DNA of 64,000 nucleotides from Sindora glabra (Eukaryota; Streptophyta; Magnoliopsida; Fabales; Fabaceae). A program made the translations under genes and the position numbers. Position 1 is the first letter of the stretch, and each line of letters starts with the position of its first letter. Location of the stretch: contig CM035232.1 in assembly GCA_020226215.1 (NCBI GenBank), positions 65,568,184 to 65,632,183 of the forward strand. Direction: 5' to 3'. Under the pieces are notes generated by a model. The model saw only the letters and a list, made by a program, of their open reading frames with translations, did no database searches and was not told the origin of the DNA. Positions 23,361-36,912 of this stretch are shown here, piece by piece.

Positions 23361-25257
23361 ACCCTATCATGACCCATTTTCTAGACCATTGTGTTTAGCT
23401 TGAAGACATCCTACAAACATCTTCACAAGCCTCTCTCCATTTCATTTTTCAAAACTAATTTTTATAAAACACAAAACTTCAAATATTTTTTGCTAATAAG
23501 TTTTTTTTAAAAAAACTTTAATACTTTGTAAAGGATCAAACAAAATCTTAGAGGCAAACTACTAAAAATTTTAAAACATATTTGAAAATCATATAGGCAA
23601 GTATATTTTCTAAAAATGTTTTCTATAAGACATTGTGGTGGATTAAGACTACATAGGAGTATTGTATACTAGGAAAAGTCACGAGTTGTTAATTTTCTGA
23701 CAAATATTAATTTGACAATGAAAATATTGGTGAAACTAGAGGTAAAATATCTTTTCCTTGAAAAGTATCATGGTAGGAACAAAAAAGATCTTTTTGGAAA
23801 ATAAGTGATAGAAATTTAACTCGATATTGATAGAAAAGTAGCACTGTGGAGTTTCTGCTTCTTCATTGAGAAAAATAATGAGCTTGAATTACCTAAAGGA
23901 AAATAGTACTGATATTTGAAATCATAAGAAAAGATAATTTTAATAAGATAGATGAAAAGTATATTTATGACAAAACTAGTGATTCAAGAAGAAGAGAGAT
24001 GATTACTTTTTTTATTTCTTGAAAATATGTCTTATTGTGTAATAAACACAATATAGTAGGACTAGGTTAGTAAAACTCTAGAATTTAGATCTTGACTCTA
24101 AAAAAATTATGTTATTATCATTATATATGTATATGTTTAAAATAATAAATTTTAGAAAATGACTCCTCTAAATTTTTCTTGATGAAAGATACTAAAAGAA
24201 AATAGAATTATTTAAGATAATTTCTCATAACAACAAATTGAGGGAGTTCTTTAAAAGGAAAAATAGTAATTAATTTTGTCACATTTTTTTACATAACAAT
24301 TATTATCAATTATTTTTAATAATAGGGTATTATTTTAGTTTTTTTTCCTACAAAATTTCCTTTGTAATCAAGGCTTTTCAGCATATAAACTATAAAGGTA
24401 TTCTATTAGATACATATATGCATATGACTAATTGAACATGCATAAGTGTGTGTGTGTGTGTGTGTATATAAAATATAGCTATTGTTAAGCAAATGAAAAA
24501 TATGTTTAGGCCTTATGGCCCTATAAAGACTATTTTGAAAGAAATATTGGCGACATGTTACCTTTAGGAATACTTACTATAATTTAAGAAAATCGTAATA
24601 ATATGTACTGATCGAAAGGAGGCCTTATGGTTTATATTCATAATGTCTAGAGCTAACAGGTTGAGGAGCTAACCAATTAGGGTTAGCCTTATAAACATAG
24701 TGTACTACACGCAAAAAACATCTGCTACAAGCATTACCCTCAATTTTAGTTTGTAGTACCCTAAAGATGTTGCACAATATTTAGTAAAGTAGTCAATTAT
24801 TATGGATTGGGGATTAATGGGCTGGTGCCTTAAGAGTTTTGTCTACAAAATTTATGAAACAAAAATAATGAGTACGAAACTCTATAAGTAATCACTAAAC
24901 AAAATATATAAAGAAATAAATGTTTACATAATCGTAGAAGTAAATAAAATTCATAAATCTTACCAAAATAAATTAAATATGGTTTTTTTAAACCAAATGG
25001 CAAAAGGTATGCATATTACTTCCTCATTACTCTCTTCAACCTTATTACTCTCTCTTTCACCCTTATCCCTTCCACTACTTATCATGCCTCTTTTCCTTAA
25101 TAGGAAAAATAATGGCATTGGAGGTTTCAATATGTGCTCATGACATTTTCATATAATATGACCATTCGAGGTTTCATCAAAATTTTGGTATGGATAAAAT
25201 ATCATTACATACATGCCCTTTTTTATTTCATATCCAAAACAATCTAAATTTATAACA

Positions 25258-25263
<6 letters not shown>
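23361..25263. other. Gene-free region, probable decayed LTR
   Basis: Expected position of the 5' LTR of element F; AT-rich and without domain-bearing ORFs. A (GT)10 run lies at about 24446-24465. No matching second copy was identified. Confidence 0.3.
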
Positions 25264-25333
<70 letters not shown>

Positions 25334-25393
25334 TGTATGTATGTATGTATGTATGTATGTATGTATGTATGTATGTATATATATATATGTATG
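25264..25393. repeat. Compound microsatellite (TA)n-(GTAT)18-(TA)n
   Basis: A TA run at 25264-25306, eighteen GTAT units to about 25378, then a short TA run. It creates long spurious ORFs of alternating Y/I and C/M/Y/V residues on both strands; these are not genes. Confidence 0.97.
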
Positions 25394-28300
25394 ATAGAGC
25401 TTTGCTGCCACCATGTTATAAGATCTTTCAAATGATCTTTAGCCAAATCAAGTTTATGGAATAAGGAAAATATATAGCTCATTCTCGAAACAATTCATAT
25501 ACTTATTATTATTGTTATTGCTATTATTGTTATTGTTGTTGTTATGATTTTTATTTAATTTATTTAAATCTCATTTCTTACTAATCTTTTTCCTTAATTT
25601 AGTTTGTTTACCATCAATATTAGATCATTTAAATTTTTGTTGCCCAAGAATTACAATTATTAAATCTTATAAAAATGCTAAAAATTCAAGTATACATGCG
25701 CATATATACCAATCGTAACACTAAAATTTCTTTTCTCCCATACTAGTGCTCAACTTTTAGTTTACATACTAAAATTTGTAGGGATCATACATGCTTACTT
25801 TTATATTAATAATAAGCATTCAAGAATCCTAAAACAATTATTAAAATTACTTAAACCATACTAGAATGAATTTTAATAACATATATGAAGTTCTAGCATG
25901 TTTAAGATTTCTATCTATACTAGTTATTTTCATAAGTTTTAATTAAGTCATGTTCATCTAACCACATATTTCTAATCATAATTTTCTCTACTAAAAATCC
26001 ATAAGAAGAAAGGTAAGTAACAATTTACTTAAATAAGTGGTTGAAGATGATAAGGAACCTAATAAAAAATTTTATAATCATATTTTGTAAGAAAAATTGT
26101 CAAAATTCTTATTTATTATTATTTTAAACATAATGTAAATATTAAGGTGATAAATGAAGAAAATACCTTGAGTGTAGAGAATATGAAAAGAATTGTGATC
26201 TTCTCTAAAGGAAAGAAGTGGTTTTGAAGCTTCTTGAAGTGGTTAAGTATATAAAATATTTGAAAGTCTTTGTGCAAAGAGAGTGCCAAAAGGTGTATGT
26301 CTTGGGTTTTAGTTTCAGTGGTTTATCTAGATTGAAAAAGGAAAAAAGGTCAATGGGTAAAAATAATATTTACAAATTGATAACTTGGACTTTTGGTTGT
26401 ATATAGAAGAAAGATTCTTTTGGAGTCCTTTGGAGAGAGAAACATATTGTATTTCATATGGATTTTGTAACTAAAGTGTTGTCTTCACTTGCATTCATTC
26501 ATAAAAGTACATTGAGTTTAGTTGCCTGGACTAGTACTTACAGGTACTTAGCCATAGTTTGATTTTTCTAGCAAGTTTTTTTACCACTCCTAGTGCAATG
26601 TGGTCAGAGGCTGGAAGTGGCGTCTTTATGTCTAGATTTTGGAAGTAATTAAAGCTTAATATGTGTATTAGGTTGTAAATACTTAATTAAGCACAAAATT
26701 AGCTCCTAAGAGATTTAAATCATAATTTTTCAAAAAAATTAGAGAAAATTTTAAGACTTCAAAAAATAATTATATTTTTATAATTTAAATTATCTTAATG
26801 CACTAACTAATTGTATTCTTAAACATTTGAAGCTTGATTGTGCAAAAAAGTGAAAATTTCTATAATTTGAAAATTACCGTAAAATTGAGTAATTTACATG
26901 AATTGTGTAAAAGTTTATTTAGAATCTTTTCAACTCCAAATTATTTTTATGAGTTTAGAAAACACGCGAGGATTCATAAACCTGAATTTTGGAAGTTTTA
27001 ATTTAAAATTCATTTTCTACACCTCCCTCCTTTGCTCATAAATTTTAAGGCTTTGTTAAAATTAATTTCTAATGTTTAATTAATAATAAAATTTTTGTAA
27101 CTAAATGGCCTAATTTTCTTCTTCCTATAATTATGGAATTACTATTTACTAATTTTTAATTTGCTAAAAGTATCCTATTTATTTAGGTTTTAACTTTGTT
27201 TTACTCATTTGGACTATTTTGCCTTTAAGTTAAGCTAAAATTGCAATTACACCCTTGTTGGGCCTCAAACCACATTGTGGGCTTTCTTTTGAAGGTTTAA
27301 CCAGTTTTTCTTCTTCAAAATGGACCTTGTCCATTTTGAGTTGAGTTTTGGCCCACTTCTTGGCCTTTTTTATCCATTTGAGCATGAAAAGTAGCTTGCT
27401 ATGACCCTTTCTTCAAAGGCTCTCCAATTTTGGGTTAATGCTAAAATTTAATTTTAACCTAATTACATATCCTAAGAAGGTTTTACTAGTCCTATTAGTT
27501 CCTTGATTATGCCTACTTGTGGTAGTTAAGCTTTCAGTGGATGCCACAAATTTGATTCCTTTTCTCATAAGAATAATTAAGCTAACTTATAGGTTTTTTT
27601 CCCTACATAGATATAAGTTGGCTTCACTAAAAAGTATGTTACTAGTTTTCAACTCAAATTCTATTAGAAGGTGACTATAGCCTAATTAATCTTACTAAGT
27701 TATAAAATGACAATTTACATATATTGTTCTATCTACTACCAAGCCCGCAAAAGAAGAATGGATAAATCCCTTATAGGAGGGCATCCTACTTATTAGGTAT
27801 CCAAAAAGGGTAATTCTATAAGATTGTAAGTATGGAGACTTGATGAGAACCATTCTATCTAAATAGAATTAATAACATAATCATTATGTATGAAAATATG
27901 AGGATAAACTTTCGAATTTCTACTCAAGTTCTCTATAACCAAGTAATAACCTTAAGGTACATAAAATATTTAACTTATAAGCACCACTAAGGTATTCATG
28001 TTAAGAATAATCCTTTTGAAGGCAACACTAACATAGACACATTAAATAAGAGAAAAGATTTTTGATATAATAAATTGTAAAGTAATGTAGGTGCAAAACA
28101 TATAAATATCCTCTTTTTTTCTTCCTTCATCCTTATCACTTACAACCCTAACCTTGTCCTTTCATAATCAACCTTATCCTCTCACAAACAAGCATATGAA
28201 TCCAATGCATAAGTAACAATATAGGTATTAGCACTTTTACATCATTGTTTGTCATGATTAAAACTAAGGACTATAACCTGTGCATGACCTAAAAGAACAC

Positions 28301-29148
28301 ATGTATAAACTAAGCCATGCAAGCTTCTCTTTGACATAATCATAAAATTTCAATAATATATTATAACAAATATGTATTTGTCATCATATAAATATTCACA
28401 TTTCTAGTGGTCCTAACATGGACATTACATTTTCATCATCAATGTTGTATTCACATTATTAGCATATTCATTGATCTAATGAGGTACTTCCATCATTTTG
28501 TCATTATTTAGACATTTCTACGAAAAATAACATTTAAATAAACATACTCTTTTATAATCTAAACAAGTTATCTTACAATGAAAGCTAGACCTTGCTTGTG
28601 AATTATGGAGCAATTTTAAAAGTTCAAACATAAGCTTTTAATATAAAATAATTTTAATCTTTTTACCATTATAAATAATATGCGTAGCTTACCACTACAT
28701 GGCATTCCTCTATCTACGATGCCAAGGATGATGGACTTATAACTTCATTTTTGTCTAAAAAAAATGAAAAACATAATAGTGAATCATTGACTCAATAAAC
28801 AAATAAAATGTACCCTAATGGAAATGGGACAAGGCACTAGCTTTTCATAGAAATCTTAAATTTTCTAATTAAATTAAATGTAATAAGGATAAAATGCAAT
28901 AGAGAGATTATGGATATTAATTCATAATATAAGGAGTTTCCAATTATAAAAGATAAATGTAGGTGTTCAAAACATAATAATATGGATACATATGAAGTTT
29001 CAACACAAGAATTGAAAATATAACACTTAAAAATTTATAATAAAATAATAAACTTATTGGAGGTTCCTAGCTTATTGAGTATACAACTTATAGGGTAAAT
29101 TAACCTATGACATCTCATCTCAACATTATGTATAAAGCTCTTAACTTA
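25394..29148. other. Gene-free AT-rich region with decayed LTR-like blocks
   Basis: No domain-bearing ORF. A (TTA/TTG)n-like stretch lies at 25500-25545. About 26160-27350 has the character of a decayed Gypsy LTR: a purine-rich transcript-like block ('ccttgagtgtagagaatatg'), then 'tggtcagaggctggaagtgg', then 'tacacccttgttgggcctcaaacc' and 'ttggcccacttcttggcc'. Similar blocks recur at 30.1-30.7, 31.6-32.1 and 32.3-32.6 kb. The ORF at 26218-26406 lies in this block and is unrecognised. Confidence 0.3.
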
Positions 29149-29211
29149 ATCAATTGTAACTTATTAAGTTACTAAGTTCAATCAATTGTAACTTATTAAG
29201 TTACTAAGTTC
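29149..29211. repeat. 32-bp tandem duplication
   Basis: The unit beginning ATCAATTGTAACTTATTAAG occurs at 29149 and again, nearly identical, at 29181. Confidence 0.9.
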
Positions 29212-32200
29212 CATTCCACAGCCAACATACAAGGTTAGTAATGCCCTTGTTAACTGGCATTCTAAGACGCACCAAGACTAATGTCATCACTATCATCAAC
29301 TATAGTTTTTTAACTAATCTCCTTCTAAAATAAGTTTATAAAACAAGTTTATTAAATAATAAAAATAATAATCATGAAAAATAGATTTACAAAGGAAAAT
29401 CTCTTGGCAAACAATTTCAAATGACTTAGCTATGGTCAAAATATATTTTAAATTCATAAAAGCTCTATCTTTATACAATCTATATATGTTCCATCCATGA
29501 ACTATTCATAAATAATCTATCAAGGTTTCAATCTTATAATCATAGTACCATTTTATGTTTCATTTTCAAACATATCAATCATTTCATATTCCTCAATCCA
29601 AAACCATTTCATCATTTCAAACAAAATATGTTCCATAAATACCTCATTTTTAATAAAACAACTGATATAAACCATTTAGATCATTTTAAACAAAATGTGT
29701 TCCATAAATATCTCATTTTTAATAAAATAACTCATATAAACCATTTAAATCATTGCACCATTATTTCAACCATATTTCTCATAACCATAGCTTAAAAGAA
29801 GATTTTCAAAATGCTTGTCTCAAGAGTACCTAAAGCTTTAACATCTATAAGGAAGTAAAATATGGATAAATTATAATAAATTAACAAATAATAATGATAT
29901 GAAAGATAGAAATAATTGGAAAATATAAAAATATGTTAGAATATACATTATCTAATCATTTAGAAAATTAAAAATTAAGAAATCTGCAAACTAGCAAACA
30001 AACTAGCAAAGCCTCTACTATCTAGTCAATATGCAAAATACAACATTAAAATAACATAAAATTAGTAGAAAACTCAAGAAAATAGTAGAAAAAGATAAAT
30101 GAAACTTCCTAGAGTTCAAGGATTCATACATCATATCAAAGGAACTCTAGAGCTAAAACTCTGACAGAAACTTAGTAAACCTCTCTGTCTCTCTCTAAGG
30201 TGATGAAAAACATCAAGAAAACCTAACTCTCATTTACTCGCACACTCCCTAACATATATCATAAGCTAGTGTAGGAGGAGGATTCATGATTCATGATCCT
30301 AACTCTTATATGCATAGTATACTATAAGAAAATGCATGTGTGTGCATGTGTGCTAATCTTCCCTTTTTTTTTTTCTCTTTTGCTTTCTTTTCTTCACCAT
30401 GGTTGTGCACTTATTTGGAGAAATGCAAAAGATGATGCATCTTTTTTTGGTAAAAAAATTTATAGAACATGCTTAATTTAAGTCCATTTTAATCTTATCC
30501 ATAATTAGAATATTGTTATTTATTCTTTTATGCTTTCTTGGTCACCAAGAACTCATTTCTAATTTCAATATTGCCCTTGAGGGATCATTTTTTATGCCAA
30601 AATTGCCTTTATAAGCATCCATAACATGGGCTATTTGGGCCAAAAAATTTTCTTTTTGCTATCCACTATAATTCATTAAAAAATACTTATTTTCATACCT
30701 AATTACTAATGGACCAATTAAATCTAATTTATTTTTTCTTTAGCTAATGGGACTATTTATATACTAAGCCAAATTGATTATGATATCTTCATGTAATAAA
30801 CCTAATTTAAATCCTAAATTCTTCTAATCGTGAATCTTATATAGTTCATAAAATTAACTTAAATATTCTAAAATTATTTTACATGATTTCTTTTAGCGTA
30901 AATGAGTAATTCTACTATACTATATTATATCTAAATTGCTAATTAGTGTAAGGCCATTACATCATTCCAACAATTTCATAATCCATAATATAACAATGAT
31001 ATCTCGCTAACATTTCAATCTCATAACCATAACACAAGCATTCATATTCATATACATACATAAGCAAACCATAAGTGACCTATCAATCCAAATAAAACTT
31101 AGAATCTAAATTTCAAGGTTTTATAGTATAATAAGACCAAATCACATAACTTCTTTTCATTTATAAGCACAAGTACATTTTAAACTCTCCAATATTCATA
31201 TTGCAGTTATCTGTCATCATCTTACATAAAGAAGAAGCGACAGTGATATTTAGTTTTATTAAACATACAATAATGAAAAGAAATAGGGTAGTAATTGATT
31301 ATATAATCAACCTATTATAATAGATTATATAATTAACTATAAAAGTTTAAAAAGCGATTTTGCCAAACATAGTTGACTATATTTGTCAAAAGAGTAACCT
31401 TGACATGGTAAAGTCAATTATAGCCTTGCAATTTATAGATTTTTCTATGAAATCATTGCTTATCCACCACAAAAAAACCCTTAAATCTCATTCTTAACAT
31501 GTAATTTTCCAACCAAACTATCAAAACTCATAATAACTACTCCTAAACAACAAAATCTATCCATAAAACTTCATATTTAAGGCTTAAAACATATTCTTTA
31601 AGAACTACATTTAATTAAAGTAATGAATTAAAGTAAAGGTTTAAATAGAATGCTACTTACAACTTTTGAGAAAGGGAGTTAGATTGATAAATTTGAAGTA
31701 AATGAGCCTTTAATCTTCAAAACAAGAAGTTTTTAAGTTAGGATTCCAATTCCATCAAACCTTTTTCATCCAAATCAAGGTGGATCTTTATAAAAAAAAG
31801 GAACATAAGAAATTAAGCTATGAAACTTGTTAAAAATTGAAGGTATTGAAATCCTTTACCTTAATAAAATGAGAATTGGAAGGGATTTTGAGGTTCTTCT
31901 TAGAGAGGAGCTACAAAGCTTAAAAGAGTTAATAAAGAGATGAGAAATGAAAAAATGAGAAGGTTTTGGTGTTTTGTGAAGAAATTGGGAAAAAAAGGCT
32001 ATAGGGGTATTTTGGGAAAATAACTTGGTAATTTCCATTCCTCATTATTTTTTTTGTCACTACTAATATCTTTAAGTAAAAATAATTAATTTGCAAATTC
32101 CTTTTACTTTACATTATCATTCACAAATTATATCCTAAGAAATTAATATGTTTTCTTTTATTAAATTTTTTGATACTTTCATTTCAAATATCTCTCTTAT

Positions 32201-34493
32201 TATTCATTTCAATAAACCTTTAAAGTCCAAAATAAACTATTAAATCAAAAATAAAATTTTTAAAATTATATGGGCATAGTAAGTCAATATTCACATAATC
32301 GAATGAAATGAAGCCAAAGATTAACAAGAATGCTATTCACAATTTATAAAAGGAAGATTTGGAATGGGAATAGTCAATAATCCCTTATAAAAAGATTGAC
32401 ATTTCAATAAGGAAACCTCGAAGGTTAAAGGAGCTAAGGATTTCTTACCTTGATTGCTTGACTGAGGATAACGATTTGAAGATATCTCTAGCTTTCTCTT
32501 AAATTCTTAGGAAAGATGAAAAAGGAAATGTGGGAAGAGAAAGTTTGTAAAGGAAAAAGAAAGAGCTAGCTAGTTCAGGGGCAAGATAGAAAAGAAATAT
32601 GTTTCCTTCAAACTTCCTTAATTAGTCTATCTCATTTTATTAAAACCACAAGCATCCAACTCAACAAATTATTACCATCAATTATAAGTATTATTATGAG
32701 ATTTCCTAGAATGCTCATATAATTTATAACAGTTCAACAAGAGCTTACATATTCATGAGTCACTTAATAATTATAATTAAAATTTTAATTCATATTAACA
32801 AATTTAAGTATTCCTATCGACAAAGTTAGTTTTGTCCTTACTCCAATATGCTTGAATACAATTTCAATTATTCATTTACTACTCTCTATACTACTAGGTG
32901 TAACAAGTCCCACCAAAGAAAGCAAGCATAATCACATACCTTGGTGGTGGAAGGAATTGAAGCACATGGAAGGATTTATTCTACCTCTTAGGACAATGTT
33001 AATTTGCATACATAAAATAACACCTTATTAGGGTTTCATTGCTTATTAGCTCATCATTTAAACACAAAGGGATTTATTTAAAGAGCTATTACAAAGAAAT
33101 AAACAAAAGAAAAAGAAATTTTATGTCATCCTTTCCTCTTTATCCATCACATCACAAGTCTATCTTTGTCACTTCAAGGTTAACCTTATTCCCTAACCAA
33201 CAGGTACATAAATTGAGTACATAATGCCACAATATAAATGTCATTGCCTTTAACATCATCAAATCTTATCCATAGCACAATTGACAAAATATAAACAATT
33301 GCCTTAACTAGCACTTTAGTTTCATGGCTATAACAACAAATACATTTACATACAAGCAAATACCTTTATTGGAATTTTCAATACAAATATGAATTCAGTT
33401 TCACACAATATACATGTATAATGATATTTATAACTTAATTCCAAGTTATAATCATGATCTCACATCATAACAATTATCTAACACATCCTTATAGTATAAC
33501 AAGCTCATATTTACTAAGTATATATGTTTTTACAGCACATCCAAGTTCACGATTTGTATCAAATCATCATTGTCCCTAACATTTTATTCTACAATTAAGC
33601 AAACCTATATAAGGCATTCATAGGGATTAAATCTTTATTTAGATTCCTTATATGATTGATTTTGAAAAAAAAATAGCCCAGAGAATTGATTCAATTAGGA
33701 GCAGTGGCTTTCTATCCTAATCCAATTCATTCATGAATCAATTTAGTGAAGTTTTGTTTAGGTTCTATATCAACTGAATTGATTTATTACAAAGGGAATT
33801 ACTCTTCGACCTCAATACATTGATTCATAGGCTAAATTTTGGTCTTATTCAATGTGAATTGATTCATTGATAGGAAAATTACCCTTAATGAATTGATGCA
33901 AGAATGGACATATGCAAATTTTCAGCATTTTTCACTACCACCAAATATCATAAATTTCATTGTTTATTGGATCAAATGCCATCAAACTACCAAATATCAT
34001 ATTTCCAACATCAAATCCTCTAAAACTCCTATAAGTTTCTCATTTAATACACCAACCTATTTTCAACTATGACACTTATAAATAAACCCTAAGCATAATA
34101 ATACTAAAAATAAAGAAAAGTCAAGGTTGAAATTAAAAAGAAAAAATTCACTCACCATTTATTGAGGAGACAATCTAGAGTGGAAGCAATGTCTGGATGA
34201 GCCATTTGTTGGGACTAAAGGATGAGAGAATGAGGAGGAAGAAGAGCTTCCTCAGGAAAAAATGAAGAAATCGACTAGAAAGGAATTAAAAGAGTGGAAG
34301 CCCTATATCATAGATATTTTAAATGCATTTTCTTTTAAAGATTATGAAATTTACAATTCTATAAATTTTATTATTTATTACGGAAACTTATAATACACTT
34401 ACAAAAAGAGAAGTGTATCAAATATTTTGTAAGTAATATATCATTCCTTTCACACCAAAACATGGAAATTAAATTTTTGGAGGAAAGTCATGG
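29212..34493. other. Gene-free region of old Gypsy/SIRE LTR fragments
   Basis: No conserved protein motif in any frame. Features seen: a 69-bp tandem duplication (29611-29748); LTR-like blocks near 29980-31000, 31640-32050, 32325-32630 and 32890-34320, which share 'ttaccttgattg/accttggtggtgg'-like text, purine-rich stretches and 'aggtgtaacaagtccc' edges and are probably decayed chromovirus LTRs on the minus strand; and at 33680-33910 a cluster of AATTGATTCA-like motifs like those in SIRE LTRs. ORFs at 30293, 31856 and 33039 are short and unrecognised. Confidence 0.3.
29611..29748. repeat. 69-bp tandem duplication
   Basis: Two units starting ATCATTTCAAACAAAATATG (29611) and ATCATTTTAAACAAAATGTG (29680), each followed by 'ttccataaatA.ctcatttttaataaaa.aact.atataaaccattt'. 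The two copies differ at a handful of positions. Confidence 0.9.
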
Positions 34494-35087
34494 GTTTTAA
34501 TCCTTGTAGTTTCACTAATTTATAATTTCATTATTATAATTTTAATTTGCATAATTAAATCCTAATGTTTCAAATAATTTGTAAATAATTCCTCCCTATT
34601 AATGTTAAATTCAACTAATGAAATTCTACTTATCATCTTATATGTCAATTAAATTTTACATACTAATATTTTCTATTTATTTAATCATCCAAATTCATTT
34701 ATTCTCACCAAAATTATCCCCATCAAAACTAAAACATATTTTTTTCTTATGCTTAATTATACTATTATTTGGATGATATTAAGGGAAGGATTGTATTTTT
34801 TTTAAAATTTAACTATAAAAATTTTCACCAATTAAGCATAATTACATAATTAAATAGTTGAAACACCTACAAAAAGGTATCAAAAAAGGAGAAAAATAAT
34901 TTTGGTAGGATTAAATAAATTTAGATGATTAAGTAAAAATAAAATGTCAATATGTAAAATTTAATTGAGACATTAGATGACATGCATGATCCTCTTAGTT
35001 AGATTTAATATTGGTTAAGATGTAGAAGTTAATTACAAGTTATTTAAAATTTTACAATTTAATTAGTGAAATTAAAAAGATAAAAAC
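34494..35087. mobile_element. Large fold-back (MITE-like) element
   Basis: The two halves are inverted repeats of each other over roughly 250 bp. On the left, 'gtttcactaattt', 'tcaattaaattttacatacta' and 'ttaatcatccaaattcattta' match, in the same order, the reverse complement of the right half ('atttcactaatta', 'tcaattaaattttacatattg', 'ttaatcatctaaatttattta'). It has no coding capacity. Outer ends GTTTTAATCCTT and GTTTTTATCTTT pair. A target duplication was not identified, so the superfamily is unknown. Confidence 0.7.
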
Positions 35088-35381
35088 TTCTATTTTTTTC
35101 AACTTTTGGGAAAAAAATAGGGTTAGAAGGTGTTTCGCAATCTATTAGTTCATCTATTTTTAATTGACTTAGGGGCATTTAACTGATTGATTAAGTCAAA
35201 TAATTATTTTAAATATTTGATAAATAATTTATTTGATTAACTGATTTATTCACAATAAGTCAATTTGAAAAAATATACATTAGAATTTAATAGTTCTTCA
35301 TAAATAATAAATAATCATTTAGTTTTTCATTAATTAAAATTACAAAATAAAATTAAAGGTAAATATAATAATTAATCAATC

Positions 35382-35699
35382 ATTTATAAATGAGTTAACT
35401 ATTCTATTCCTTGAATTTCATAATTAGCACTATTAGTCCTTTATTTTTACTTTTATTATAATTATTTATTTTTCCATCCATGTGCAATATAAAAATAAAT
35501 GAAAAATGGCAAATAGATTATTAAATTTCAAATGTCAAATCCATACTTACTTTTTATTTATGTATTTTTCTACCATTTATTTTAGTGTTACAAATGGCAT
35601 GAAAGACAAAAAAAAATTATAACAAAAAATAAAAATAAGGAACTAATAGTGTCAATTGTAAAATTTCAAGGATATAATAATTATGACCTTTATAAATGA
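35382..35699. mobile_element. Fold-back (MITE-like) element
   Basis: Terminal inverted repeats of about 70-90 bp: the left arm 'ttccttgaatttcataattagcactattagtcctttattttta' pairs with the right arm ending 'aaatttcaaggatataataatt'. The match continues outward through 'atttataaatga' on both sides, so the edges are approximate. It has no ORF. Confidence 0.7.
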
Positions 35700-36010
35700 G
35701 AGACTAATTGTTATATTTATAAAAAAAATTAATATAAGTTAACAAAATAAAGATTGTTATATGTTAAAGACTATACTACATGATTATTTAATGAATTTAA
35801 ATTTTTTTCACATTAAAAGTAAGTTTTAATATGATTAATTTATACACATACAATATAATACAAACATACACAACAATTTTTTGTGGTAAATCATTCAATC
35901 ATATTTTCAAAACACCACTTAAACAAAAAGAGATAATTTAAGGTACAAAATATTATAAAATAATTTACTTTTGATCACTCTACATTCTTCTAAAAAAGTA
36001 TGATGATGAA

Positions 36011-36012
<2 letters not shown>

Positions 36013-36084
<72 letters not shown>
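36013..36084. repeat. (AT)36 microsatellite
   Basis: 72 bp of uninterrupted AT dinucleotides. Confidence 0.97.
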
Positions 36085-36088
<4 letters not shown>

Positions 36089-36735
36089 TTTTTTGAAAAC
36101 TTGATATAAAACAAAAGGCAAACACATAATTATATAACAAACTATAATTATTTATTTCTTAAAGAAAATTTTTAAAAAGTATAATAAACTACAAGGATTC
36201 TATCCAACCGAATCTATATTTTTGGGTAGCACTACCTTAGCTTTTTAATTAATAATTTGACGACACTTCTTCTATCCCCGTTCCACTTATGGTGCCTCTT
36301 ACATTACTCAGTCCAATTACTGGATTTTCAATATATTATAATCTTTTTGGCTTCATATTTCTTTGATGAGAACCTCACCATTGTTTTCTTTAACTTTAGG
36401 CACCTTTCGTTGTAATTAGTGAATAGAAAACAATACTACACTAAAGTACGGAACTTTGTAAATAAATCGTGTTCAAACCATGATAAATATGATGACACAA
36501 GAACAATTAATCAATGGATAATATATTGAAATTGTTTTAATTTTGTCACTTTTATATGAATTTTCAAGCCTGTATTTCAAATGAAATATATATTAATTAA
36601 TTTTATCATGACCTTCAAGTTAATATAATAATAGAAGTAAATAATAATATATTATATATATGTCATATAATTTTATTTATTTATATAAAACTTGGGCAAT
36701 TTAGTTTCCTTTTGTATTCTTTTTTTTTATTTCTC

Positions 36736-36912
36736 AACAGGGATTGGATTCCTCTAAAATACAAAATGCACTTTAGAGAGTAAGGTGCTCAATTCCATCA
36801 TTGATTTTAGTTTATAATTTTATAAATAATAATATATAAAAAAATCAATAATGAGATTTGATACTTTACCCTCTAAAATACATTTTGCACCTTAGAGGGA
36901 CCCAATCCTGTT
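36736..36912. mobile_element. 177-bp MITE with ~75-bp inverted termini
   Basis: Left arm 'aacagggattggattcctctaaaatacaaaatgcactttagag' pairs with the reverse complement of the right arm ('aacaggattgggtccctctaaggtgcaaaatgtattttagag'); pairing extends to 'attgatttt', leaving a short AT-rich loop. The size and structure are those of a non-autonomous MITE. A target duplication was not clear. Confidence 0.8.

Noticed and set aside
25213..25482. Two overlapping 83-84-residue ORFs on opposite strands
   Set aside because: They are direct translations of the TA/GTAT microsatellite (YIYIY, MYVCM).
29149..29748. Short repeated units considered as a CRISPR-like or satellite array
   Set aside because: Only two copies each of two different units, without spacers; simple tandem duplications in plant DNA.
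35120..35930. Possible larger hAT-type element with GGTGTTT termini enclosing the fold-back at 35382-35699
   Set aside because: GGTGTTTCG and GGTGTTTTG ends are suggestive, but the arms do not pair beyond a few bases and the 8-bp flanks do not match.
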